Below are positions 27,937-35,323 of a stretch of 64,000 bases of DNA, one piece after another. How positions within the stretch are numbered: position 1 is the first letter of the stretch; each line of letters begins with the position of its first letter. The position numbers and the translations under genes are program-made. Below the pieces are notes generated by a model. It was not told the origin of the DNA, did not search any database, and worked only from the letters and a program-made list of their open reading frames with translations. Source of the DNA: an uncultured bacterium (GTDB lineage: Bacteria; DUMJ01); assembly GCA_937958695.1 (NCBI GenBank), contig CALGNK010000003.1, positions 32,457 to 96,456 on the forward strand, given 5' to 3'.

Positions 27937-28218
27937 TTATGCCCTAAGTCCCAGCTCCCTTACAAGCTCTCGATATTTATCTGTATCCTTCCTTCGAAGA
28001 TACTCTAAGAGTCTTCTCCTATGCCCTACCATCATAAGAAGACCACGCCTCGAATGGAAGTCTTTCTTATGAACTTTTAGATGTTCAGTCAATCTATTAA
28101 TCCTTTCTGATAGTAGAGCTATCTGTACTTCTATAGACCCCGTATCTCTATCGTGTAGCTGGTATTTACTAATAACTTCCATCTTTTCCTCTTTACTAAG
28201 ACTCAAATCTATATTCAC
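27937..28218 (-). CDS. rpsO: 30S ribosomal protein S15
   Basis: Small-subunit protein binding 16S rRNA; 93 residues with [27 protein letters not shown] and [12 protein letters not shown]. First gene of the long - strand gene train. GGAGGTG stands before the ATG, and the short leader (about 22 nt) leaves no room for the E. coli-type S15 autoregulatory fold. Confidence 0.97.
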   Translation of the reverse strand: MNIDLSLSKEEKMEVISKYQLHDRDTGSIEVQIALLSERINRLTEHLKVHKKDFHSRRGLLMMVGHRRRLLEYLRRKDTDKYRELVRELGLRA

Positions 28219-28247
28219 CTCCGTATTCGGTAATCTTTTTATTTTTT

Positions 28248-28276
28248 ATTCTAACATAAAAATATCTAATATACAA
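28248..28276 (-). promoter_or_regulatory. Promoter of the rpsO gene train
   Basis: On the - strand TTGTAT (28271-28276) and TAGAAT (28248-28253) are separated by exactly 17 bp, and TG stands one base before the -10, making it an extended -10 promoter. It is the only convincing promoter seen in front of the 17.5-kb run of - strand genes that ends with thpR. Confidence 0.7.
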
Positions 28277-28462
28277 TTAACCGATTGTACTAGCCTGTAA
28301 TCAATGTATTTACCTATCAATTAACTTAAATAGTACCAATGTTCCTAGCAACTCTTGCAGGTCTTAAAAATTTCCAAAGTGAGCGGTCAAAATGATTAAA
28401 GCTCAGACCAATTGTAAAACCACATTTACACAGTATTGACTGAAAGTATTAAAATATTTATT
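28254..28462. other. rpsO-rlmI divergent intergenic region
   Basis: Holds the rpsO promoter at the left edge and the rlmI promoter at the right edge. Between 28280 and 28420 I see no gene, terminator or repeat of note. Confidence 0.5.
28425..28455 (+). promoter_or_regulatory. Promoter of rlmI, apparently leaderless
   Basis: TTTACA (28425-28430) and TAAAAT (28450-28455) with a long 19-bp spacer. Transcription would begin at about 28462, next to the ATG at 28463. No Shine-Dalgarno precedes that ATG. Confidence 0.45.
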
Positions 28463-29641
28463 ATGGCAAAGGTTATATTAAAGAAGAGAGAACACCTAGA
28501 TATATTAAGGGGGTTCCCCTGGATATACAATAATGAGATAGCAAAAATAGAAGGTGACTTTTCTCCAGGAGACATAGTCGATATATATGATATAAAAAAT
28601 ACCTTCTTAGGTAGAGGCTACATAAATCCAAAATCAAAGATCACTGTAAGGGTCCTAACTAGAAGGGATGAAGCGATAGATAGAGACTTCTTCTTTAAGA
28701 GGATAGTCCAAGCATGGGAGTATAGAAAGAAAATCGTAGATACAACTTCCTGCAGGGTAGTATTTGGAGAGGCAGATATGATTCCTGGATTAATTGTAGA
28801 TAAATTCGAAGATATACTTGTAATCCAGACCCTTGCATTAGGAATAGATAGATTTAAAGATATTATCGTCGATATATTAGATGAGATTCTCCAACCAAGA
28901 GGAATATATGAAAGAAATGATGTTCCAGTCAGAGAGGTAGAGGGACTTCCACAAAAAAAAGGTTTCCTAAAGGGAATATTCGACACAAAGGTCGAGATAA
29001 AAGAGAATGGTCTAAGTATAATTGTAGATGTAGAAAATGGACAGAAGACAGGATACTTTTTAGATCAGAGAGAAAATAGAAATGCATTGAAGGGCATTGT
29101 AGAAGGGGCTGAAGTACTTGATGCATTCTGCTATACAGGTTCTTTTGCCCTACACTCTGCAAAATTTGGGGCTAGTAAGATTATTGCTGTAGATTCATCT
29201 TCTAGTGCATTAGAACTTGCCAGAAAAAATGCAGAACTCAATGGGTTCTCAGAGAAGATAGAGTTTATAGAAGAAGATGTATTTGACATTTTGGTAGAAT
29301 TCTATAAGAGTGGAAGGACATTTGATGTTATTATACTAGACCCTCCAGCCTTTGCTAAATCCCAAAGACATATTGAAGGTGCTATTAGAGGCTACAAAGA
29401 GATAAACCTAAGGGCTATAAAGATGATACGGGATGGAGGATTTTTGGTTACTTGCTCCTGCTCTCAGCATATCACTCCGGCAATCTTTCAAGAGATAATA
29501 AACTCTGCTATGATAGACGCAAATAAGATGCTTAGACTTGTAGAATTTAGGACCCAAGCTAAGGACCATCCTATACTTCTATCCTATCCAGAATCCTTGT
29601 ATCTTAAGTGTGGTATATATCAGGTTCTAAGAAAAAGCTAG
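28463..29641 (+). CDS. RlmI-like 23S rRNA (cytosine-C5)-methyltransferase
   Basis: SAM-dependent RNA m5C methyltransferase family. An N-terminal PUA domain begins AKVILKKREHLDILRGFPWIY, a middle RlmI-type domain follows, and the Rossmann domain has LDAFCYTGSFAL for SAM, motif IV LDPPAFAKS and motif VI VTCSCSQH. The ATG at 28463 is chosen because homologous proteins begin with this MAKVxLKK segment; the frame is open nine codons upstream. Relatives modify C1962 of 23S rRNA. Divergent from rpsO, single gene. Confidence 0.85.
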   Translation: MAKVILKKREHLDILRGFPWIYNNEIAKIEGDFSPGDIVDIYDIKNTFLGRGYINPKSKITVRVLTRRDEAIDRDFFFKRIVQAWEYRKKIVDTTSCRVVFGEADMIPGLIVDKFEDILVIQTLALGIDRFKDIIVDILDEILQPRGIYERNDVPVREVEGLPQKKGFLKGIFDTKVEIKENGLSIIVDVENGQKTGYFLDQRENRNALKGIVEGAEVLDAFCYTGSFALHSAKFGASKIIAVDSSSSALELARKNAELNGFSEKIEFIEEDVFDILVEFYKSGRTFDVIILDPPAFAKSQRHIEGAIRGYKEINLRAIKMIRDGGFLVTCSCSQHITPAIFQEIINSAMIDANKMLRLVEFRTQAKDHPILLSYPESLYLKCGIYQVLRKS

Positions 29642-29646
29642 AATAG

Positions 29647-30786
29647 TTATAACTTTATTGTAAAGAGTACTACTATTGCAGAAACGAGCATCAATATAGC
29701 GGTAGAGATAAATATACTACCTATACCCCAGGCAGAACCTATAAGTCCTCCAATAAAAGGACCACCAAACATCCCTATCCCGTATATTGCTTGAAAAAAT
29801 CCCATAGCAGTAGCCCTCTTCTCTATTGGAACCTCTAATATGCTTAAGCCCATAAGAACAGGATAATTCACACCTCTAGAGATGCCACCTAGACATTGTA
29901 AAAGACTAAGCAAAAAGAAATTTTTCGTAAACGGAACAAAAAGCGAGGAAACCATAGCAAAGATAAAACCAAAGAAGAGAAGTGATCTTTTTGAGAATCT
30001 AGCAAAAAAGGTCCCACTATTTAGTAGCGAAGCAATAGCTGCCGGGATGGAAGAAAGGAAGGTCAATATCCCTAAAGAGCTCTTAGAAAATCCTATATTA
30101 GTAGCATAAACCGGCAAAAACCCGTAAGTAGTGACAAAAGAAAAATACTGAACCAAGATGGCTAAAACAGATGATATTAATAAAAGAGGTGTACTTCCAA
30201 CCTTTATTAACTCTGTCAAGGAGAGATTATTAGATTTCTGAGAAATATCTTCTTTTATCAATAGTGCCGGCATTAAACCTAAAAGCGCTACTATACCTGC
30301 AAGATAAAAAGGAGCTATCCAACCGATACTCTGAGCTATAAATCCTCCAAGTAATGTAGCTACCAGTTGACCTGATTGGGTAAAGAAGTTTAAGAGGCTT
30401 AATGAGGATATAACCTTTGAAGGATCAAAATAGCTGGAGAAAAGGGTAGTAAATGCCACCCAAGTGGTAGCAGAAACACCACTTAATCCCCTAAAGATCA
30501 AAAGTCCCAAAGAGGATTTGGTTAATGCCAGGCCAAAACCACTAAGTACTGAAAAGATAAAGCCCAATATTATAAATGGTTTTCTCTTTTGAATTCTATC
30601 AGACCATATCCCAAGCGGAACTCTCAATAAGAACTGTGTAAACCCATAAGAACCCACAATAAGTCCTATCATCTTTAAAGAGCTCCCTAAAAATTCTGCA
30701 TATGGAGAAAGTATAGGGGTATAAACATAAAGAGAAAACCAGAAGAAAAAAGTAGAGATGAAAAAGTATAACAACTTATCTTTCAA
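29647..30786 (-). CDS. MFS transporter
   Basis: Twelve-helix major facilitator protein of 379 residues. Motif A is present after helix 2 (PLGIWSDRIQKRK) and GGISRGVNYPVLMG marks the second half. The substrate cannot be told; the general form is that of drug/metabolite efflux carriers. It appears to begin with TTG at 30786, 16 bases after the 3' end of tRNA-Ser, so it would be translated from the tail released after tRNA processing or from an unseen promoter. Confidence 0.8.
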   Translation of the reverse strand: MKDKLLYFFISTFFFWFSLYVYTPILSPYAEFLGSSLKMIGLIVGSYGFTQFLLRVPLGIWSDRIQKRKPFIILGFIFSVLSGFGLALTKSSLGLLIFRGLSGVSATTWVAFTTLFSSYFDPSKVISSLSLLNFFTQSGQLVATLLGGFIAQSIGWIAPFYLAGIVALLGLMPALLIKEDISQKSNNLSLTELIKVGSTPLLLISSVLAILVQYFSFVTTYGFLPVYATNIGFSKSSLGILTFLSSIPAAIASLLNSGTFFARFSKRSLLFFGFIFAMVSSLFVPFTKNFFLLSLLQCLGGISRGVNYPVLMGLSILEVPIEKRATAMGFFQAIYGIGMFGGPFIGGLIGSAWGIGSIFISTAILMLVSAIVVLFTIKL

Positions 30787-30802
30787 CTTTAGCTCTCTTT
30801 CC

Positions 30803-30889
30803 TGGCGGAGGGGGAGGGATTCGAACCCCCGGGCCTCATCGGCCAGCGATTTTCAAGACCGCCGCAATAAACCACTCTGCCACCCCTCC
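30803..30889 (-). tRNA. tRNA-Ser (UGA)
   Basis: Class II tRNA with a perfect seven-pair acceptor stem (GGAGGGG at 30883-30889 against CCCCTCC at 30807-30813), discriminator G and an encoded CCA (30803-30805). The anticodon loop is CTTGAAA with TGA at 30853-30855. A long variable arm (GCTGGCCGATGAGGCC) is typical of serine, and GGTTCGAATCC forms the T loop. Its 5' end is one base after the stop codon of the upstream protein gene. Confidence 0.97.
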
Positions 30890-30890
30890 G

Positions 30891-31232
30891 TTAGCAGGTA
30901 AGATGCAAGGCGCATACAACCTTACTTTTATCACTAGTTTGATTATATATCTCTACTGCCCTACCAGTCAACTCTGCTATAAGTTGAATATTATTCTCTC
31001 TTAGATACTTCTCTACCTCTGGTAAGACTCTTAGCATACCATAAGCTCCGGTCCCAACTATAAGGACTTTAGGCTTAGTTTCAACTATTTCTATTATATC
31101 TGATATATGTAATTCGTGTCCCTCTTCTCTCCACCAGTCATTCTCTACCCTATCTGGAAAGACAATCACATCAGAAAAATATGAAATACCATCTATAACA
31201 ACCTTACCAAACTCATAATGTTCTATATTCAT
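30891..31232 (-). CDS. Mth938-like domain protein (DUF498)
   Basis: Small 113-residue protein of the Mth938/DUF498 family, a Rossmann-like fold also found in complex I assembly factor NDUFAF3. Typical features are the start IEHYEFGKVVIDGISYFSDVIVFP (shown in part), the central KVLIVGTGAYGMLRV and LTGRAVEIYNQ. Biochemical role is not established. It overlaps the OYE-family gene by four bases and abuts tRNA-Ser. Confidence 0.8.
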   Translation of the reverse strand: MNIEHYEFGKVVIDGISYFSDVIVFPDRVENDWWREEGHELHISDIIEIVETKPKVLIVGTGAYGMLRVLPEVEKYLRENNIQLIAELTGRAVEIYNQTSDKSKVVCALHLTC

Positions 31233-32242
31233 CTTAAATTCCTACTCCAACTTCCTCTTTCTAAGAATTCCCTTCCCACAGAGGGATTAACTATGCAAGA
31301 TATAGGAATTCTTCTCCTTAAATATCCATGGCACATTATATTACACTGTTTACAAGCATCTATAAGCTCAAATCTTCCATCCTGAATCTTTTTGGGAAGA
31401 AATGGATCGGTCAATAAAGACCTTCCTATAGCAACAAAATCTGCATAACCTTCTCCTAGCTTACTATCAGCCAGATCAGGAACATACATCTTTCCCACCA
31501 TAATGACTGGTACATCTACCTGCTTTTTAACTTCTCTAGCTAAAGCACCATAATCATGGGAACCCGGAGCAGTACTAGGGGATATATCAAGTATGTCTAA
31601 GCCTTCTCTTTTGAGTTCCTTGCCAAATAAAATAGTATCCTCCAATGAATATCCACCATCCCTCCACTCTACTGGAGTATGGCGATAGAGTATCAAGAAT
31701 CTATCGTTTGCTATAGACCTTAGTCCTCTGATAACATCCAAAGCAAATCTCATCCTTCTATAAACATCCCCACCATACTCATCATTACGTCTATTAAATA
31801 TAGGAGAAAAGAATTGATTCATCATAAAGCCGTGTGCCCCATGAGGTTCTACTCCATCAAAGCCAGCTTCTAGACAAACCTTACTAGCATATACAAAATC
31901 TTCTATAAGTGACTTTATTTCATCTATGGGGATATCTGTAACATCTCTACGAGGCTGAGGATTACTCCTTATAGTCAGCTGGACAAAGGCATTCGCTCCA
32001 CCTTTGTGGATATTATCCGCTAGGAGCTTTAATCTATCCTGAAAATTTTTATTACGAAATAGATGCGTAGGGGTTCCCTCTATTATTATACTTCCAACTC
32101 CTCCTAGAGCTCTCTTTGCATAGTAGGCTATAGATTTATCTGTGATTATCCCAAAGTTGGTAGCCATAGGTGGCATTACTATTCTATTTTTAAAGTATAC
32201 ACTTTTAATAGAAATAGGTGAAAAGAGATGTTTATAACTCAT
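31229..32242 (-). CDS. Short Old Yellow Enzyme-family flavin oxidoreductase
   Basis: FMN TIM barrel of the NADH:flavin oxidoreductase/2,4-dienoyl-CoA reductase group: KNRIVMPPMATNFG, FDGVEPHGAHGFMMNQFFSP, RRNDEYGGDVYRRM and MVGKMYVPD. The C-terminal cysteines CKQCNIMCHG...SC keep the 4Fe-4S site of the long dienoyl-CoA reductase type. The protein ends at 337 residues, before the FAD/NAD(P)H domains of that type. Electrons must then come from a separate partner. The next gene upstream, 9 bp away, is a PP-loop enzyme. Substrate unknown. Confidence 0.8.
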   Translation of the reverse strand: MSYKHLFSPISIKSVYFKNRIVMPPMATNFGIITDKSIAYYAKRALGGVGSIIIEGTPTHLFRNKNFQDRLKLLADNIHKGGANAFVQLTIRSNPQPRRDVTDIPIDEIKSLIEDFVYASKVCLEAGFDGVEPHGAHGFMMNQFFSPIFNRRNDEYGGDVYRRMRFALDVIRGLRSIANDRFLILYRHTPVEWRDGGYSLEDTILFGKELKREGLDILDISPSTAPGSHDYGALAREVKKQVDVPVIMVGKMYVPDLADSKLGEGYADFVAIGRSLLTDPFLPKKIQDGRFELIDACKQCNIMCHGYLRRRIPISCIVNPSVGREFLERGSWSRNLR

Positions 32243-32251
32243 TTAATCACC

Positions 32252-33208
32252 TCATATCCTAATCTTTTCAATCTCCTCTTCATCTAGAGATACCGACTCA
32301 AATATATAACTTTCTCCAGAACTTCTTAAAACCTTTACCCTAATAGGCGTATCCTTTGGAGCATCACTATATCTAATCAATACCCTAATAGCAGTCTCTA
32401 TAAGCTCACCTTCTACTATTATACCAGTAGGACCAGGATAATCAATAGTAAAGAACATATATCTCCATATCTTAGAATTTCTTAGAAGTTTATTCTCTCT
32501 CTCGTTACGTCCTATTAAAAACCAGCTACCGTCAATATAAAAATGTCTTCCAATTCTTAGTAATTCAAACTCTTCTCTTGTAGGTCTTCCTTTTATACCT
32601 ATGAGAAACTTCAGTCTTTTGGAAAACTGAATATCTGTAAGCAGACATCCCCCCGCTGGTGTTTTATATTCTTCTATACCAAAAAGTCTTGCCAATTCAA
32701 ACTGCCTACTTCTTTTTCTTCCAGATATATCATAAAGCCATTCTCTCTTTATCCAACCCATCTCTTCAGGAATAGTTGGAGGTAATAAGGCTCCAGAAAG
32801 AGGCCTTACTACTAATCCCTCTGCCCCGGCAGACCTTTCAACCTCTTTTAAAGCCCACTTATTCTGAGACATTGGTCTTTCTCCTAAGACTTCTCCGGTT
32901 ATTATAAATTTGGCGTTATACTCATCTAATAAATCTTTAGCCTTCCTAATCATAAGGGCATGACAGTCTATACAGGGATTCATATTCTTTCCGTATCCGT
33001 GTGGAGGAGAAAGGAGTACACTAATGAATTCCTCCGTTATATCGATACTTATCACTGGAACTCCTAAGATCTTGCTACCATAATCTATATCCGGAGAATA
33101 AAAAGGAGTAACGAAACTTATCGGTATAACCTCAATTCCATTGGACATCATTATCTTTATAGCTAAGAGGCTGTCAAGTCCACCTGAGTATAGTGCTAGA
33201 GCTCTCAT
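32252..33208 (-). CDS. PP-loop ATPase, MnmA/ThiI-like (possible tRNA or sulfur-transfer enzyme)
   Basis: N-terminal ATP pyrophosphatase with the PP-loop SGGLDS (8-13), then CIDCHALMIRKAK with paired cysteines and PAGGCLLTD with a third conserved cysteine. This arrangement belongs to a group usually annotated as predicted tRNA thiouridylase-like. The C-terminal 100 residues are beta-rich and may bind RNA. It adenylates a substrate, most likely tRNA, before sulfur or amine transfer; the exact product is unknown. Overlaps divIVA by four bases. Confidence 0.7.
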   Translation of the reverse strand: MRALALYSGGLDSLLAIKIMMSNGIEVIPISFVTPFYSPDIDYGSKILGVPVISIDITEEFISVLLSPPHGYGKNMNPCIDCHALMIRKAKDLLDEYNAKFIITGEVLGERPMSQNKWALKEVERSAGAEGLVVRPLSGALLPPTIPEEMGWIKREWLYDISGRKRSRQFELARLFGIEEYKTPAGGCLLTDIQFSKRLKFLIGIKGRPTREEFELLRIGRHFYIDGSWFLIGRNERENKLLRNSKIWRYMFFTIDYPGPTGIIVEGELIETAIRVLIRYSDAPKDTPIRVKVLRSSGESYIFESVSLDEEEIEKIRI

Positions 33209-33642
33209 TCTTCAAGTAACTTTCTATAGGATTCAAGCATATTTACAAATTTGGCTTTAAACTCCTTGTACACAGCCTTAAGCTTTTCTATCTCCATCTC
33301 TATCTGAGCCTTTTCTTCTTCTGCTTTTCTTATAATCTCCCTAGCAGAATTCTGCGCAGAATTTATTATAGACCTTCTTTCCTCTTCTGTAGTCTTTCTC
33401 AATTCGTTCATCGCCTGTTGAGTAGAGAGTAATGTCTCTTTAAGAAGAGTCTCTATATTCCTATAGTACTCCAATTGTCCTTCTAAATCCTTCAACCTTT
33501 CTTCAAGAGTTTTATTTTCTTCTATAAGAATAGCCCATTCATCCGCCAGTTGAGAAAGATACTCCTTTACTTCATCTATATCATACCCACGAAATCTCCT
33601 AGAGAACTCCTTATTTTGTATATCTAGAGGAGTTCTATACAT
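33205..33642 (-). CDS. divIVA: DivIVA-domain cell-division/polarity protein
   Basis: 145 residues. The N-terminal membrane-binding DivIVA motif (TPLDIQNKEFSRRFRGYDIDEV, shown here only as its core FRGYDIDEVKEYL) is followed by a continuous charged coiled coil to the end. It marks negatively curved membrane at septa and poles. It follows pyrE by four bases, an unusual partnership that probably reflects compaction of the operon. Confidence 0.88.
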   Translation of the reverse strand: MYRTPLDIQNKEFSRRFRGYDIDEVKEYLSQLADEWAILIEENKTLEERLKDLEGQLEYYRNIETLLKETLLSTQQAMNELRKTTEEERRSIINSAQNSAREIIRKAEEEKAQIEMEIEKLKAVYKEFKAKFVNMLESYRKLLEE

Positions 33643-33646
33643 AAAA

Positions 33647-34210
33647 CTATCTCCTACTCCCAGGCTTTACTATTGGTAGATTATCCTTACAGAGTGGACA
33701 CTCCTCTGGAGTATAGGTTGACAACGATACATAAACTAGAGAGCTAACAGGTATCCCATCCACCTCACTGATATTACCTCTATTTACTATGCTAGAGATA
33801 CCTACAACATTTCCCCTCCAAGATAAGACTAAGTCCTTCAATTCTCTCACTGTTCCTGCAGTGGTAATAACGTCTTCTACTATAAGTACGTTTTCACCCT
33901 CGCTAATAGTAAAGCCTCTTCTAAAGGTCAAAATACCTGATTCCCTTTCAGCAAAGATACTTCTAACCCCTAAAGCCCTAGCGGTCTCATAGGCAATAGT
34001 GATACCTCCTATAGCTGGTCCAACAACTAAGTTTATATCTTTATCACTAAAAAGTTCTGCAATCTTACTGGCAAGAAAAGCATTATCCTCCGGATACTGA
34101 GATACCAGTGCACACTGTACATAGGTATCACTATGAAGCCCAGAAGAGAGTAAAAAGTGTCCTTTCATTATCGCTTTTCTTTTATAAAGTAATTCTAGTG
34201 CCTCATTCAC
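33647..34210 (-). CDS. pyrE: Orotate phosphoribosyltransferase
   Basis: Makes OMP from orotate and PRPP. The PRPP loop VLIVEDVITTAGTVRE is clear, with GHFLLSSGLHSDTY near the start and VVGPAIGGI. The C-terminal CPLCKDNLP resembles the thermophilic long form of PyrE. No other pyrimidine gene is near. First gene of the pyrE-divIVA-PP-loop-OYE-DUF498-tRNA unit. Confidence 0.93.
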   Translation of the reverse strand: MNEALELLYKRKAIMKGHFLLSSGLHSDTYVQCALVSQYPEDNAFLASKIAELFSDKDINLVVGPAIGGITIAYETARALGVRSIFAERESGILTFRRGFTISEGENVLIVEDVITTAGTVRELKDLVLSWRGNVVGISSIVNRGNISEVDGIPVSSLVYVSLSTYTPEECPLCKDNLPIVKPGSRR

Positions 34211-34250
34211 AGTAGGTTGCCTCCTATCAAGATTAATATTACTCTAAATG

Positions 34251-34256
34251 ATTATA
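34251..34256 (-). promoter_or_regulatory. -10 box of the pyrE operon
   Basis: TATAAT on the - strand, 40 bases before the pyrE ATG; no good -35 is visible. Confidence 0.45.
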
Positions 34257-34547
34257 ACACATCTGAAGTTCGGATATCTGAATCCAGATAAAAAATACCC
34301 CCTGGATGAGACCAACTATAAAACTATACAAAGATTCTTAAAAACATGCTTACTAGGTATAACAATGGCATACGAAGTACTTAGGTGATGATAATTTTGT
34401 ATTTTTAGGTAGATTTTGCAGGGTTATGGGTCTTATATGGGGTAAAAATTTATAGAAATTTTTGATGTAAGATGCCCTGGTAGGGTATTTTCATATACCC
34501 GGTGTGAGCATAGAGACATAGGATGTCCGAATTTTATCTAAGGACTC
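34257..34547. other. Unassigned 290-bp intergenic stretch with long-range inverted repeat
   Basis: No gene with codon usage like its neighbours is present. Bases 34266-34278 can pair with 34522-34534 over 13 bp (two G-T pairs), enclosing about 245 nt, as a closing helix of a structured RNA would. A small inner hairpin GGGTAT/ATACCC lies at 34483-34500. No known RNA family is recognised. Confidence 0.3.
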
Positions 34548-34575
34548 TTGACATTTTTCCCTTGGGGATTATAAT
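34548..34575 (+). promoter_or_regulatory. Strong promoter of the HTH-radical SAM-cupin operon
   Basis: Consensus TTGACA (34548-34553) and TATAAT (34570-34575) with a 16-bp spacer. The ribosome site GGAGG precedes the ATG at 34609. Confidence 0.85.
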
Positions 34576-34588
34576 TCTATATAGAATT
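34573..34588. promoter_or_regulatory. Palindromic operator overlapping -10 and start of transcription
   Basis: AATTCTATATAGAATT, a perfect 16-bp palindrome covering the last three bases of the -10 box and the start-site region, 20 bp before the gene of a winged-helix protein. This is the usual place for a repressor site. Autoregulation by that protein is inferred. Confidence 0.6.
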
Positions 34589-34608
34589 TTGGTTTTTTTG
34601 GAGGAACT

Positions 34609-35319
34609 ATGGGAATTACAGAGAGAAGGATAGAGTTTATAAAGGCACTAAGTGAGTTGAACAAGAGATATAATAAGCCTGTACATTATTCTCTAGTAGC
34701 AGAAACCTTAGGTGTAAGTAAATGGACTGCTTATGATTTACTCACTGCACTTAAGGATGAAGGTTATGTAGAATGCGTCTATAATCTTAATGAAAAAGGA
34801 GGTAGAAGCACATTAGCATTTAGAGTTACACCTAAAGGGGAACGTTTAGTCTCTGTAGAAGAAAGAAAAGAAAATCTGAATAAAATAGTAGAAGAAGTAA
34901 AAAATAGACTTAGTGTTTTTAATAGATTGTCTCTAAATGAAATCCTCCAAGTTGATCTAAACGACACCTATACAATTAAGTCTCCACTCTTAAGAGCTCT
35001 CAATATAAGCGCTATACTCTTTATTATAAGTCAAAAGCTATCTATAAATTGGGATAATGTATCTTCAAGCTATAAGACACTCTCAGCAAGTATAGACCCT
35101 CAAAGTGGTCTATTGGGTCTGACTGCACTCTTTATAGGTATTATTGTAGCTAAGGCAGGTTTAAGCAAATACAGCAATATTATAAACCCTAAAATCAATG
35201 CTCTATTAAATAGGTATAAGGAGATCCTTAATGAGTTATCAGGTAAAGAAAAGGAGATCCTTTTTGATATTACCAAAGAGATATATGGAGGGAAAATTTT
35301 AATAGGAGAGGAGGAATAG
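34609..35319 (+). CDS. Winged-helix regulator with helical C-terminal domain
   Basis: Residues 1-75 form a winged helix (VHYSLVAETLGVSKWTAYDLLTALKDEGYVE, core GVSKWTAYDLLTALKDEGY, wing with GGRSTLAFRVTPKGE). The remaining 150 residues are helical, with a hydrophobic stretch SGLLGLTALFIGIIVAKAG that may be a buried effector or dimer helix or a membrane contact. I do not recognise the C-terminal family. It is the first gene of an operon with a radical SAM protein five bases downstream, and an operator-like palindrome lies on its own promoter. Confidence 0.65.
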   Translation: MGITERRIEFIKALSELNKRYNKPVHYSLVAETLGVSKWTAYDLLTALKDEGYVECVYNLNEKGGRSTLAFRVTPKGERLVSVEERKENLNKIVEEVKNRLSVFNRLSLNEILQVDLNDTYTIKSPLLRALNISAILFIISQKLSINWDNVSSSYKTLSASIDPQSGLLGLTALFIGIIVAKAGLSKYSNIINPKINALLNRYKEILNELSGKEKEILFDITKEIYGGKILIGEEE

Positions 35320-35323
35320 GCTT

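Noticed and set aside
28436-28464. TTGACT with TATTAT 17 bp downstream as the rlmI promoter
   Set aside because: The -10 would overlap the ATG at 28463, so the transcript would start inside the gene. TTTACA/TAAAAT, seven bases upstream of the ATG, makes more sense.
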